DNA of 64,000 nucleotides from Yponomeuta sedellus (GCA_934045075.1 OW203726.1:4535535-4599534); one strand, 5' to 3'. Counted from the stretch's first letter, positions 53,191 to 64,000 are shown. Notes: a model not told the origin generated them from the sequence alone. Numbers and translations are program-made.

Positions 53191-54234
53191 TCCAATCATC
53201 AGGCCTACTCAGTGACCGCCGCCCAGCTCTCGGCTGTCACTTTTTTTCCACCCTGGTCCACCTGCCGTCTTCCCGCCTCACCACCTCTCCCGCCCATCGC
53301 CCCTTTAGACAACAATCGGTCACCAATATTGTCGCCCTTCATACATACTTGCGAGCGAGTCGGATGCCAGACATATTAGCATCCTTGCACTAATTAATAA
53401 AGCCATGTAAAGTCAATATATACCGATTGCATTGTTGCCATCAAACTTACGAATCTTCATTTGTCGAAACTACGTCGACAGTGACATCACGAATGCGTTT
53501 CCTGAGCCGTATTAAGGTGTACCTGAAACAATGTTTGCTGAGCCACTTAAATCACAATTTGAAGAACTCCCGTACGTCCACAAACCATTTGTTATTTGTA
53601 TAAAGATGTCCCACAGTGATAATAGCAAGGAAGATGCGATAAGGGCATTAAAATATGCAACTTAGTTCTCGGGACTCACTAAAGTCCGCATGTTATTATC
53701 TACTTTCAGGCTGTGCTTTCAACCCGGCGCCGAGTCACGACAAAGTGGACCTTACGGGTCTTAATTTAAGGCTACAGTTAATTTTATGGTAGTGTCTTAA
53801 GTAGGTAGTGCCCGCTGATTAATTTTACAACATAATTAATGTACCGACGTTGTTATCTACTTTGCAAATTATGCTAAGAACTTTGTTAAAACACCAAGTG
53901 TATCTTGCAAAATGCGAATGGCGGGAAACTGCGAAGGATAGCGTAACGGGGAAAAGGTTTTTACCCAACAGTGGGCGGAGGTGGGCTGATGATGATCTTG
54001 TAAGAAACGTTTGGCTGTTGCAAAGGTACTTTTTGATAATGTACTGTTATTTCCGTACTGTAGTTTTTATTCCTGGTGTACATGCAATAAAGAATATTCT
54101 ATCTAACTATGTATGATTTTAAGAAGGTTATTTATGGGTGCAAACAATATTAGCTCGCAATGAACGCGTAACTTTTTGCGCTACGCTGGAGGTCCCAATG
54201 TTTTGAATTCGTTTGATGCATTGTTCTATGTTTT
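53191..54234. other. No gene recognised
   Basis: A pyrimidine-rich, GC-richer patch at 53215-53330 stands out. 54080-54110 has the retroposon tail gcaataaagaatattctatc. No supported frame. Confidence 0.4.
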
Positions 54235-54415
54235 ATAATAATTATGTAAACTTTGTTAATTTAGGACTTTTGAAAAGACAAAGTTTGGAGTTTTTTTGTC
54301 CATTTTTTCTCCTAAATGATCTAGAATTTGAAATGGACACCTAGTTTGAATTGTAACGTTCATTTAGCCGCAGTTTCTTTGCTACTTTGAATAACCTTTT
54401 CATTTCATTTCAAAC
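54235..54415 (+). repeat. Repeat U, copy 2
   Basis: Inverted relative of 22476-22709: gaaatggacacctagtttga, attgtaacgttcattta. Confidence 0.65.
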
Positions 54416-55289
54416 TCGTTTTCCAAAATAAAACTTGAATATTTCGATAACGGTTTTTGCGCAAAAAGTTCGGTATGCAATGCTCGGTGCATTTAGGCAA
54501 AAAACTTCAATTTTGAACCTGAATATCGTATAAAGTCTAATCTGTTTATTTCAAAGTATGGTTTTATAAAAAATGTTCCAATAACGCAAAAAATTGTTGA
54601 AAGTGCCTTGCGGTGGCTGATCGTACTTACTTATTTTTATGCTCTCTGAACGAGTTCCCAAAAGCCTGTCTAGGCATTTTGTGTTCTAGTTTTAGTAAAT
54701 AGGTATTACTTAGCATGTATCAGTTTTAGTAAAATAGTAAATCTGGATACAAAGTGATTTACTTGTAACGCATCTATCGCATTACGATAAAGATTTGAGG
54801 GAAAAGAAAGATTTTTACTGTAGGAAATTCAATTGAATTGAATCCCCGAGTTAATCGTAAAGTAATATTCACGAGCAAGATTCGGAATACATATCAATGT
54901 ATTCCGAATCTTAAATACGTCAACGAAAACCCTCCATTAATAAAATTTCTCTGAGAGCAAATGCATTAAATTTAACCGCAGGTGAAGTTCATGACGATTA
55001 TATTACACCAATTAGGCAGGCTTGTCCAGAACAGTAACGTCACTTGATTAATGACCGCTGTACCCCTCAAATGACCAATTCAACCACCATTACGTTGTAT
55101 TATGGTCCTCATAAAGCCTGGCGGAGACAGATGAGCCGTTTTTTCATTAGCTCGCCACCGGGAGGGTTCGGGTTCACGCCCAGATGTTGTTTTGCGGCTA
55201 ATTGTGATTAGAGTGGCTCGGAGCGAGTTCACAAAGAGTCTGGAGTGTATAGCGCTGACCATTCAAATAACGTTCTTAACTTCCTTAGT
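54416..55289. other. No gene; hairpin at 54877-54912
   Basis: aagattcggaatacat and atgtattccgaatctt form a perfect 16-bp hairpin with a 4-nt loop. Nothing else recognised. Confidence 0.5.
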
Positions 55290-55397
55290 CTTAACCTTGA
55301 AAATATCAGTGGAAAACTATTGTTATTTTCATGGTCAGTCAGCAAATAACAACCGCAAACAATTGTTATTTTTCAAGGTCAGGACTGAGAAGGTTAA
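55290..55397. repeat. Imperfect snap-back
   Basis: cttagtcttaaccttgaaaa pairs with ttttcaaggtcaggactgag; cagcaaataacaaccgcaaa lies in the loop. Confidence 0.5.
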
Positions 55398-55399
55398 AT

Positions 55400-55470
55400 A
55401 ACATACTACATACATAACCTCACGCCTGTATCCCAGAGGGGTAGGCAGCGACCAGGGACTACCAGGTTAA
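55400..55470 (-). repeat. LINE-G terminal fragment
   Basis: catacataacctcacgcctg, cccagaggggtaggcagcga. Confidence 0.6.
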
Positions 55471-55849
55471 CCTGGTTGCAAAGAATTACCTATATTGCAC
55501 CAAAAATTAAAACTTTCCCCTCTATAGAGTTTTAAGTATAGGTAAGATTACTATTTCAAAGTATCAAAATATGTAAGTATTTGACAGTAAGGAGCAGGCT
55601 AAAACAGATAACTACATCCACTGGACCTCTTAGGTGGTCGCACGTCTTGCACCTTGATATTTGCAGAGCTATCCATGCCTAAAATGTTATGTATGACTGA
55701 CTATTCGGTATTTATTCCTAAGTATTCAGTTATTTATCTATTTATTTTTTGGATATCTGTATTTATTTCGGGACTTTTCTCCTAGTGGGACAATGTCAGC
55801 ACCATCGTACACTTTCTTATTAACTAAACAAACTTAAGACTAAAAAAAA
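55471..55849. other. No gene recognised
   Basis: Nothing supported. Confidence 0.3.
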
Positions 55850-56045
55850 TCTAGCTTCACTTGACTGCGGTTCTGCTAGTATGCTCTGATAAGCTCCTCC
55901 ACCTAAGATATTTATATTAAATTCTTGGACCTGTCTTTTCTGAGCGTTCCGGCCACATTCCACCATTAAATGTGTTACATCATTCACTGTACCGTATCTA
56001 TTTCTTATCCAACGTAAGCACCGAAAAATTAAAAAGAAAGATTGG
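55850..56045 (-). pseudogene. LINE polymerase C-terminal fragment
   Basis: Minus-strand frame reads DVTHLMVECGRNAQKR, the H-x3-C type end block of some non-LTR polymerases. Only a remnant. Confidence 0.5.
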
Positions 56046-56205
56046 TTGTTCATCCTCACTAATATTATAATCTCGAAAGATTGTAAATATGGATGTTTGA
56101 ATGTTTGGATGAACAATTTACTTAGTTAATATAGCTCATACATCAGAATAATATATAGGCTACAATTTAAACAGATATTGTGTGAATATCTTTATAAAAA
56201 GTGTG
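56046..56205 (+). repeat. Common lepidopteran repeat, worn copy
   Basis: tcctcactaatattataatc and ttaatatagctcatacatca parallel 32770-32930. A SINE-5S tail scrap follows at 56211-56243. Confidence 0.5.
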
Positions 56206-56341
56206 AAAAAATGTGGGGACATTCTAGGGTTGATATCGATCGATTTAAATTACATTTGTATTGTTTAGTTAACCTAGTTTATGTAATAAGTCACTACTAT
56301 ATTATATTGTTTACTGGCACTACCCTTCCACTGTCCGCATT

Positions 56342-56440
56342 ATCGTGGTTAGCTGGAAGAAAATAGTATCTAGTATTAAGCTCGCCTTTCTACAAATTTG
56401 ATTTTAGTGCAATAAAGAATTTTCATTCATTTATTCATTA
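56342..56440 (+). repeat. tail-C repeat, sense
   Basis: gtggttagctggaagaaaat, aagctcgcctttctac, then tgcaataaagaattttcatt. Confidence 0.5.
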
Positions 56441-57959
56441 ATCCGATAATTCAGCGTAGAAGAAGTCGCGGGAAACAGTTAAACATTCTCAATGATATTT
56501 TATTACCTTTTTAGCCTTTGCTCATTTTAGTCTTATGTCATTAATGAATTTTACGAGAATGTACATTTTGTTTGTCCTTTCTAATCATTACACGAAAACA
56601 CTAATGCAGGCCTGACTCACATTAACAGTTTTGTTTTTCTTTTCAGGTATCGAGCAAACGCTGAAAAAGTTTTGAAGCCTTCGTAAGGTTAGTTTTGGTT
56701 TTTACACAGTGGCACCTATTTTTGTGCCCCCAATAGGGGGCAACTACAGTAGATAGCTGATGGGCCTTTACATTTTTGTAGCAAAGTCGCCCTTAACGTA
56801 ACTGGGTAGAGTGCATTCAGGTCAATATTGATATTTTGTCGACCGTACGTGAACATTAGCGAAACAATCAATCGAATAGTGTTTTTAATAGCCCAGGTCA
56901 TTGCCTGGGCTATTAAAAACACCACTTTTGACATACCACTACTAGAGAACAAGCTTACATTATTGATTTGAATCCAGATCAACTTGAGTTTAATTAACTT
57001 ACTTGACTGTTCCGATCAAAATCAAGTAAGTTAATCCGGATTCTAATCAATGTAAAGTGCTTACGAAAGGTTTAGTTTAAAAATAAGCTTTTTTTCTAAA
57101 AGTATATAAGCTTTTTGACACTTGACATGAATATTTTTTTTTCAGAACATTAGTCATTACACTTTATAACAGATTTTTTAAATCACTGATTTGGAAGACA
57201 ACGGTTCGTATACTCGTAGTTCTAGTGCGCTCGTAAACAGCATTCCCTGTAATTCCCTATATAGCAGTTGCACTAACGAAATTCGACCATGACTCTTTTA
57301 AAATTGAATTTGTCTACAAAGAGTAGCAGATGTTACTCGACTCTATTATTTAAATTAGTCTCGACTTCCAAATAGACTGACGAGGACCTAAGTGCATTTG
57401 GTAGGCAGTCGATACGATAGAGTAACACAGAAGGATGCCTTAGGAACGTTCGTTTATTACCTAAGACAATAGGGAACTGGTCTCACTTATCTCATATAAG
57501 ACATATAGAAACATAAAAAGTTATAAAATACTTAAATCCAAAAAATATTTTTTGCGTGTTTTTGAGATCACAAAAAATGTGAAAAATAAAGTTAATTTCA
57601 TAATAAAAAACTTATACATTTCGTTTTTTCAATGCGTTGTAAACGTTTTCTTATAAGGGTTCAGATGCATGAAAACGTTATTTTACGAGATAACTAATAT
57701 TAATAAATGCTACATATACACAAAAGTATTATTTATAGAAAAAAATGGCTCGTTTAATTTTCTTTCCTCTCCTATGTACTCTATTAAAATATTTTACGTC
57801 AAAAGCCCAATATTTGGGTTATGCTAATGAGAAAATTTAATGACAGTAGGAAGGAACAAAAGTAAAATTAATGTCAATATTTACAATGAAACCTATCCTA
57901 TCGATGTAAAATCTAGAATGTCGTATACAACTGTTATCTTCATTGTAAACTTTATAATA
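56441..57959. other. No gene; two hairpins
   Basis: gtgtttttaatagcccagg / cctgggctattaaaaacac (56879-56922) and attaacttacttga / tcaagtaagttaat (56993-57035). The rest is AT-rich and unrecognised. Confidence 0.5.
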
Positions 57960-58095
57960 AGATAGATAGAGAACACTTTATTGTGTATAAAAAAGAAAAA
58001 TACACACAAATATATCTTAAACCTAAGAGTACAGACGGCGCCTTAGCACTAAAAGTGATCTCTTCCAAACAACGTTTGGATGGACTGGAGCAATA
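57960..58095 (-). repeat. tail-D repeat
   Basis: agatagagaacactttattg and agtgatctcttccaaacaac. Confidence 0.6.
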
Positions 58096-58397
58096 CATTG
58101 GAGACATAAGAGTACAAAGACATATATAAAGGCTACTGATTTGTCCTTCTGTGAACAACTTGTATAGCCTCAGGACAGGGCATCTGATACGCCAGTAGTA
58201 CAGTCGCTATCACAAGCGTAATTAATTTAAACTCCCCGCGAACGGGACCGTCGCGCACAGTCGGGGCAAAAACAGCGGAATTATTCATGGGTTCAGCTAG
58301 CTGCTAACTTTACCACGATGCATTGCATGCAAGGTAAGCGATGCAATGTTTGTGGTCCTGTTGAAATATATACTTGTGTAATGAATAGACGTTCGAG

Positions 58398-58745
58398 GAT
58401 GTGGAAGTGGTCGAACCGAGTGATTGGAAACAATCTCTTGAGTTAAACAACAACAGGTGCGGTCAGGTGCAGAATGGATGACCGTCCCGTGGCCTAGTGA
58501 CATTTTCCGGAGCGCGTCCGTGCTTCGCAAGGCACGTTAAGCCGTGGTGCCGGCTGTCATGTAATGTAATGGCAGTCGTTAAGCCATGTCAGAGGCCTTA
58601 TAGGCGGCTTGACAGTAAGGTCCGCCATTGTCTTACAATCCTCCACCTACCCGGACTTGGCGCCCGTGGTGGAGTATGGCCTAACCTTCCTGGGCTGCAG
58701 GAAGAGACCCGTGCCCAAGTAATGGGGACATAAGAGGGTTGATAT
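58398..58745 (+). mobile_element. Near full-length SINE-5S
   Basis: Head aagtggtcgaaccgagtgat, core aacaacaacaggtgcggtca and gaatggatgaccg, tail aatggggacataagagggtt. Slightly deleted in the middle. Confidence 0.8.
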
Positions 58746-58794
58746 CGATGTCTGTCAGACGGAATCTGTTTTCAAAAACATTATTAAACCTTTT

Positions 58795-59097
58795 AAAAAC
58801 CTATTTAGAGGCTAAAATTTCACCATGCCGGGATTCGAACCCGCAACCTCTGGCTATCCGTGCCAGCGCTTAACCCATTGAGCCAATGGGCGACTCACGG
58901 CATCAGTGAAATTTCGAACGTCTTTACACTATTCTGATGCCGTGAGTCGCCCATTGGCTCAATTGGTTGAGCGCTGGCACGGATAGCCAGAAGTTGCGGG
59001 TTCGAATCCCGGCATGGGTGAAATTTTTAGCCTCTAAATAGGCTTTTAAAATTTGTTCCTTAGCACGGGTTAGTGCATTAAAAATAAAAATAGTGTA
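58795..59097. mobile_element. SINE-A inverted composite with perfect 15-bp target duplication
   Basis: Minus-strand tRNA-like half (58795-58933) meets a plus-strand half (58934-59097) that ends in the family tail aaaaatagtgta. attattaaacctttt flanks the whole at 58780-58794 and 59098-59112. One event therefore inserted both halves. Confidence 0.85.
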
Positions 59098-59129
59098 ATT
59101 ATTAAACCTTTTTTTATATAACCTACAAA

Positions 59130-59410
59130 GACCCCACTGTAGGGTGCAGGCTTGGGAGAGAGACTATGGGCTGAATTCTTCTTTTTTTTTCAGGCTATAC
59201 TAGTCCACTGCTGAACATAGCCCTCCCCTAATGAGCGCCATAGCGCCCTGTCTTCAGCTTGCCGCATGCAGCATCTGCCGGCAGTTTTTCGCAGATCGTC
59301 ATCCCACCAGGTCGGAGGGCGTCCTACACTTAATTACTGGGCTTAATTGCCACGCGATACTTCGCGTTAACGTTTGTCAAACACCTTATCATGACTTGAA
59401 TGTAATGCTA
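59130..59410 (-). repeat. SINE-M split by LINE-E
   Basis: actgtagggtgcaggcttgg with actatgggct at left and tgggcttaattgccacgc at right are one SINE-M interrupted by the LINE-E fragment. Confidence 0.6.
59178..59337 (-). pseudogene. LINE-E 3' fragment
   Basis: Plus view caggctatactagtccactg, gcagatcgtcatcccaccag. tgggct(g/t)aatt on both sides (59167, 59338) is a probable target duplication with one change. Confidence 0.75.
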
Positions 59411-59456
59411 CTATAATGCTGTTTTGACATCTTTTAGTAATAAACAAATAAATATA

Positions 59457-59530
59457 GTGTGTCCGCCGCGGATTGGCAGTTTTAGGCGCTGAGGTATTTT
59501 AATTTAATACCTGAGTCACTCAGATTTCTC
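59457..59530 (-). repeat. SINE-M fragment
   Basis: tccgccgcggattggcagtt and aggcgctgaggtattt. Confidence 0.5.
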
Positions 59531-60479
59531 AGGTCTCGTCTTTTAGTCAGCATTCCGTGATTCCGTGATAGAAAAAAGAAAAAAATATTGAAGGTAAAAA
59601 TCTGCAAAAGCTTTGAACGGATCGCAAAACGAACTCTAATTATATAACAGACCCGGTTAAACCCAGGTTAAATCTGGAGAAAATCCTATTTGTGTGTTCG
59701 GCGGGCCCTTTATTACGGCTGTAATATCAGCTTTCATACCGGTTTCAAGCCTCGTAGAAACCTTGCTGTTGTAGTTATTTCTCCAAGCATTATATCTATA
59801 CACCTACGAATAAATAACCTATTTATCATCATCATCATCGCATTATAATAAATTATCATAAATTTTTTTTTTGTAATGTATAAATACATTTTTTTTTCAA
59901 TTTCAATTTCATTAAAGGGCTCTTGTCTGCAGCGTACATTGCATTACAATCTCGAAGGGGTTTCCGTTTGCGACTAGAGTTTAGAGACCAGGGCCTCGAT
60001 TCTCTTGGTGCATTACAGTACATTGACAGATAAATGGACGGGTCACGTGACTTGTTTTTTTTATACCATTTGTGCCTGCAAGGTGGGATACGCGTGCGGG
60101 CTGAGACTTAAAAGAAGCAATGTAATGAATTATCCACGTTCGTGCAGTTGTCATTGTACTATAATACAAACCTTTATTTTCCAAATATTACAAATTTGAA
60201 TAATTAAACTAATTCAATCATTTCAAAGTCATGCATTAAATTAAAATATAATTATATAACATTGTTTATCATAAAGTAATAAATCAATATATTATTGAAA
60301 TACTTATTTTATAATAAAGTAAAATTTTCAAATTAAATAACATTGCAAGATAAGGATTTAAAAAGTTTTACAAAATTTATATTACAAAATAATATAAAAT
60401 CATTCTTAATACATGCAACAACATTAATTTAAGAAATATATAAAACATTTAATAATATTAGGTAACATTTCAATTTCAT
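59531..60479. other. No gene; very AT-rich at 60180-60480
   Basis: 59925-60000 and 60690-60760 share cgtttgcgac/cacttgcgac and ttagagaccaggg, so a small dispersed repeat is present. No supported frame. Confidence 0.4.
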
Positions 60480-60635
60480 TCATATTTGTTTCGATACCCA
60501 TTTGTGGGTGAAGGCCTCCTCCATGTCGTGCCACGTTTGTCGGTCCTGTGCAAGCCTGCTCCAGGTACAACCGGCTAGAGCTACTATGTCGTCACACCAT
60601 CGACGTCTTGGTCTTCCTACTGGACGGGTACGGTC
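60480..60635 (-). pseudogene. LINE polymerase C-terminus, open
   Basis: Minus strand reads RRWCDDIVALAGCTWSRLAQ and then DRQTWHDMEEAFTHKWVS. This is the typical end of a lepidopteran non-LTR polymerase, a different family from LINE-E/G/H. Confidence 0.7.
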
Positions 60636-60643
60636 ACGATCAC

Positions 60644-60693
60644 ATTCAGTTAATGCATTGTAGTGTCATTGTGCTACAATTCATTAACTGAAT
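60644..60693. repeat. 20-bp hairpin
   Basis: attcagttaatgcattgtag pairs with ctacaattcattaactgaat, with small mismatches and a 10-nt loop, at the 5' side of the LINE fragment. Confidence 0.6.
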
Positions 60694-60864
60694 CTAGGGT
60701 CAGGGTGTTCCACTTGCGACCAAGGATTAGAGACCAGGGTATTTTACTTGCCAAGATCCTGACAACCTAGCAGGCCGCAGTATGCCCCATATTTAGAAAT
60801 ATTTCCAGATTTTATGATGAAATTTCTTATAACACAGTACTATATCAGACATTGAATAAATTTG

Positions 60865-61024
60865 AAAAACCTATTTAGAGGCTAAAAATGCCACCCATGC
60901 CGGGATTCGAACCCGCAACCTCTGGCTATCCGTGCAAGCGCTCTTTCCAAATGAGCTAATGAGGGCGACTCACCGGCATCAGTGAAATTTCGAACCTCTT
61001 TACAATATTATCTGTATTACGTAA
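60865..61024 (-). repeat. SINE-A single copy
   Basis: From aaaaacctatttagaggcta to tgtattacgta. Complete tRNA-like part, no tail, no clear target duplication. Confidence 0.7.
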
Positions 61025-61665
61025 ATTGTCCGGTCTTGTTTCTTTCAGGTTTCTTGTATGAGAGCCCCATTTGACCATTCTGTACTTGATAATAATATTT
61101 TGTTGATATAGCAGCAACAGAAATACATCGTCTTTGAAAATTTTTAACTGTCTAGCTAAAACGGTTAGTGTGATACATCCTGGTAAGCAGGCAGTGGATA
61201 GTTAGTTATTACTAAGACTCCACTGTCTGTTTGTCTGATACCTATTAGAAAAAAAAGACAATTTCCCGCCACACTACTAAGCCAGCCTTCATAATTTATT
61301 AAAAGCACTTAAGTGCGCGTAGTCGCAACCCAACTCTCGCTCCTTTTGCATCCAAGAAGGAGGTTGGGCGTTTTTGAAGCAGTCTTCATTAAGATCGAGC
61401 CCCAGTCTTGAACCTAGACAGCTTTTCACCGATCCACTTGCTTTAACATGGTTTATTTGGGGCCTTGCATTTTAATTTGAGTAGATTCCTACTCAAATAA
61501 CGATGTCACGGCTACACAACCTGCGACAGTGGTTTGAAAAGAGTACCAGGAAGCCGTTGTGACCCATAATTGAAAGCGTAGACGCAAAATATTCGAATTA
61601 TTAGAAAAAGCGCGTCAAAAAATTGCCTGCATGAAAACACCGAAATGCCGATGACATTGGTGTGG
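61025..61665. other. No gene recognised
   Basis: Near 61573 an inverted scrap of repeat F (gaaagcgtagacgcaaaata). Otherwise nothing. Confidence 0.35.
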
Positions 61666-61669
61666 CAGT

Positions 61670-61731
61670 AGAGAGAGGGAAAGAGAGAGAGAGAGAGATA
61701 GAGAGAGAGAGAGATAGAGAGAGAGAGAGTA
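61670..61731 (+). repeat. GA-rich microsatellite
   Basis: (ga)n with gata interruptions, followed by tatttattgtgaatc, as in a retroposon tail. Confidence 0.85.
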
Positions 61732-61856
61732 TTTATTGTGAATCATACATGGGTACAAATATGCAGTGAGAAGATTTTGCGAACAGGCATCTCCAAGTAT
61801 AACCTCAGCAGGTGTATTCACATTTAATTTTTACAACGAGTTTTATTTTATTTTTA

Positions 61857-62010
61857 AGTAGCCTATAAATGTCCAAAAAATGTGCAGAGCACAGGCATTC
61901 TCTTAGATATTATGGGGTTAATTGCCGCGCATGCCCACCGCGGGTAAGCAATTTGAAGCGCTACGGTATTTGAAAACTTCAGACACTCGGTTTCACATAG
62001 TTTAGGCATT
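61857..62010 (-). repeat. SINE-M copy
   Basis: agtagcctataaatgtccaa, gcacaggcattctcttag, tgcccaccgcgggtaagcaa. Confidence 0.65.
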
Positions 62011-62157
62011 TTTCGTGAAAACTTTATTCAGCTTGTAGGTTTCGTAATATTACTTTTATATTTGGACCGTTTCAGAAACCTACCTTATCTCGTACTGTGA
62101 GCTCATTTATGAATCATTCCCAAAACACTGCGCACTTCAGATTCAGTTTTCAGATTT

Positions 62158-62382
62158 TTTCCGAGCGTTTCCGTGTTTCGCAATGTACGATAAGCCGTTG
62201 GTGCCGGCTGTCATGTAATGGCAGTCGTTAAGCCATGTCAGAGGCATTATGGGCGGCTTGATAACTTCTGACAGTAAAGGCCGCCACTGTCTTACAATCT
62301 TCCACCAACCTGGACTTGGCCCCCGTGGTAAAGGTAGAGAACCGGCCCCAGCAGTGGGGACATACGAGGGTAGATGTCGAAC
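62158..62382 (+). repeat. SINE-5S, 3' two thirds
   Basis: ccgagcgtttccgtgtttcg to gggacatacgagggtagatg; a stretch near the tail (cctaaccttcc) is deleted. Confidence 0.75.
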
Positions 62383-62679
62383 CCCTTTTGTGTGAGCTCA
62401 TGAATCTGCGTCTATGAATTCAGAAGTGGCCCAACCCAACTGCATCTCACTCAGTGGAAGTTAAGCCGTTAAAGAAATAAGGTGCTCGCACACCAGTCCG
62501 AGTGGCGAAACGGGTCCAATAAAACTTCACACGGCCACTATATTTTTATACCCTTGCTGCTAGGATGTTTTGGTGCATTCACAACTTTAGAACTTACTCC
62601 GGCAGAAGCGAATTCAACTATGCACCTAGGTAGGTAGATAATATTAATATCCACATAACACAATCACTTATATTGATCC
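62383..62679. other. No gene recognised
   Basis: Nothing supported. Confidence 0.3.
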
Positions 62680-62800
62680 CAAACTAGGATACCTTACGGT
62701 AACCAGGCAAGGATCACAGACAAAAAAATATACCCAGACTGAGGCCATTTGCACAAATTTTCGGCGGCCCCTAATGGGAATTTACCTCCGACATTGTAAA
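62680..62800 (-). repeat. SINE-I copy
   Basis: acggtaaccaggcaaggatc, tacccagactgaggccattt. Confidence 0.55.
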
Positions 62801-62814
62801 TAGCAAAGAACCGA

Positions 62815-63030
62815 CAACCGTTGGAGTAAATGTGTTCTTGAGTGGAGACCGCGACTCGGCAAACGTAGTCATCCCACCTGGTCGCCCTCCGACCAGGTGG
62901 GATGACGATCTGCGAAAAACTGCAGGCAAATGCTGGATGCGGCAAGCTGAAGACGGGGCGCTATGGCGCTCATTAGGGGAGGGCTATGTCCAGCAGTGGA
63001 CTATATAATATAGCCTGAAAAAGAAGATGG
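62815..63030 (+). pseudogene. LINE-E 3' fragment with internal snap-back
   Basis: Same order as 30679-30884, but where that copy has gtgtagaatgccctac this one has gtcatcccacctggtcg, an inverted copy of the sequence that follows. Arms at 62868-62884 and 62890-62906, loop 5 nt. Confidence 0.8.
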
Positions 63031-63085
63031 TAAATAGCAACCGCGACCTCGGACATGGTAAATATAAATTATAGAAAAAAAAAAC

Positions 63086-63190
63086 GCCTTCTCGCAGAGA
63101 GAGAGAGAGAGAGCTTTGAATACCTTACACGTGGAGAAACCTGAATAGGTTTCCTCACGAGGTTTGCCTACACAGTTAGTAACATATATC
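63086..63190 (-). repeat. SINE-M fragment with GA tract
   Basis: gccttctcgcagagagagag and ggtttcctcacgaggtttgc. Confidence 0.55.
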
Positions 63191-63309
63191 TTAGCAATAA
63201 ATTATGTATACATCTAAATTTGTATACAGTGACTACTTCTAATTGGCTTGTATTTATTTTTAAGTTGAGACTACCTAAGCATTCGTTGTTAGTCATTCTC
63301 AACTTCTCA

Positions 63310-63410
63310 CAACTCATTCTCGATTTGCAATTTTAAGCGCTACGGTATAATCGTATGAATGCCTCAGACACTAAGATTTACTCACGATGTTTTCCTTCAC
63401 CACTAAAAGG
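63310..63410 (-). repeat. SINE-M fragment
   Basis: tttaagcgctacggtataat, cctcagacactaagatttac, gatgttttccttcacc. Confidence 0.6.
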
Positions 63411-63457
63411 ACTGACTAAAAGAGCGGCGGTAGACCACCGCTCATTTAGTCAGTCCA
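63409..63457. repeat. 23-bp hairpin, 3-nt loop
   Basis: ggactgactaaaagagcggc and its near complement gctcatttagtcagtcc, at the broken end of a SINE-M. Confidence 0.7.
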
Positions 63458-63868
63458 AAATTAGCATCTACTAATCCTAAATAAATAACGCACGTGTGCT
63501 AGAGCATCAGCTCTTCCGGTGTAAATGCGGCAGGAGTCGTAAACTATAGAGTGAATTTAATCAAGCCAAAGAGCAGCAGACTTCGATTCATATAAATGCA
63601 AATCGACGTTTTAACTTCTACTACGGATAGGACAGAAAAATTAACCACTGGGCAGGGTATCTCTACTTAAGATTTTTTTATTAGCCATCACTCAATCACT
63701 CACATCAATTAGCCCACTGCTGGGCAAAGGCCTTCCCTTTAGATGCCCACTCATCTTTGTCGCTGGGCAACTTTTCCCACCCAGGTAAATACCCTGACCT
63801 GCAAAAGTAAGTACTACAGTTTTAATTTTGTTTTATCCTAAACTACCCAAAAAATAGAGTCTCTCTTA
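63458..63868. other. No gene; antisense non-LTR wording near 63700
   Basis: ttagcccactgctgggcaaa is typical of antisense lepidopteran non-LTR tails. Nothing else. Confidence 0.35.
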
Positions 63869-64000
63869 TATTTCTTTTTTAATGCACTAACCCGTGCTAA
63901 GGACAATTTTAAAAACCTATTTAGAAGCTAGAAATTCCACCCATGCCGTATGTACGTAATACAGAGAATATTGTTAAGAGGTTCGAAACACTGATGCCGG
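63869..64000. repeat. SINE-A inverted junction at window end
   Basis: A minus-strand tail part (63869-63948) stops at cacccatgccg and switches to plus-strand 5' sequence (tacgtaatacagagaatatt). The element runs out of the window. Confidence 0.7.

Noticed and set aside
53215..53330. CpG-island-type promoter
   Set aside because: GC-richer and pyrimidine-rich, but no supported transcript start or coding exon lies nearby.

Overview
The window reads as nuclear DNA of a moth or butterfly. It is AT-rich, has no operons or bacterial signals, and is packed with interspersed repeats of lepidopteran type: several tRNA-like SINE families, 5'-truncated non-LTR retrotransposon tails, snap-back elements and long microsatellites. 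I find no convincing host protein-coding gene, tRNA gene or rRNA gene. The only long open frames belong to one LTR retrotransposon on the minus strand. Family labels used below (SINE-A, SINE-M, SINE-N, SINE-I, SINE-Q, SINE-5S, LINE-E, LINE-G, LINE-H, tail-C, tail-D, element K, element P) are mine. They rest on copies compared by eye inside this window.

Layout. 1-3,050: SINE-A copies, including an inverted composite and a 171-bp tandem duplication. 3,240-6,270: common lepidopteran repeats and diverged units carrying GCCACTAGATGGCGCTG. 6,643-7,693: two large snap-back elements; the second has the same SINE-A fragment at mirror positions in both arms. 7,855-16,152: 5S-rRNA-like SINEs, LINE tails, a (ATGT)39 microsatellite and a full SINE-5S split by a 484-bp TIR element. 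16,205-25,654: LINE 3' fragments, SINE-M/N/I copies and hairpin-rich elements. 27,606-36,146: more SINE-5S, a six-unit 106-bp minisatellite, element P carrying SINE-Q, and a full SINE-M with exact 10-bp target duplications. 39,671-41,777: a perfect snap-back, a LINE-H 3' end, a subtype-2 SINE-5S and a SINE-M with a 340-nt CT tract. 42,271-50,377: an intact Ty3/gypsy element. 50,901-64,000: a LINE-G plus SINE-5S composite matching one at 31 kb, a SINE-A inverted composite with a perfect 15-bp target duplication, and more LINE-E and SINE-M pieces.

The LTR element is the one complete coding system. Its LTRs are 1,378 bp each with one mismatch seen, flanked by a 4-bp target duplication (gtgt). 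Gag (468 aa) is followed by Pol in the -1 frame across an A_AAA_AAC heptamer that abuts the Gag stop. Pol keeps protease, reverse transcriptase, RNase H and DD35E integrase residues. There is no env. It looks recently inserted and may be competent.

The most unusual material is in the non-coding repeats. One SINE family has a head matching the internal promoter region of 5S rRNA. SINE-A copies occur as inverted composites whose outer ends carry target duplications. Many short-loop perfect hairpins occur in unrelated families, which points to repeated snap-back or template-switch copying. Stretches without an entry are AT-rich DNA in which I recognise nothing.
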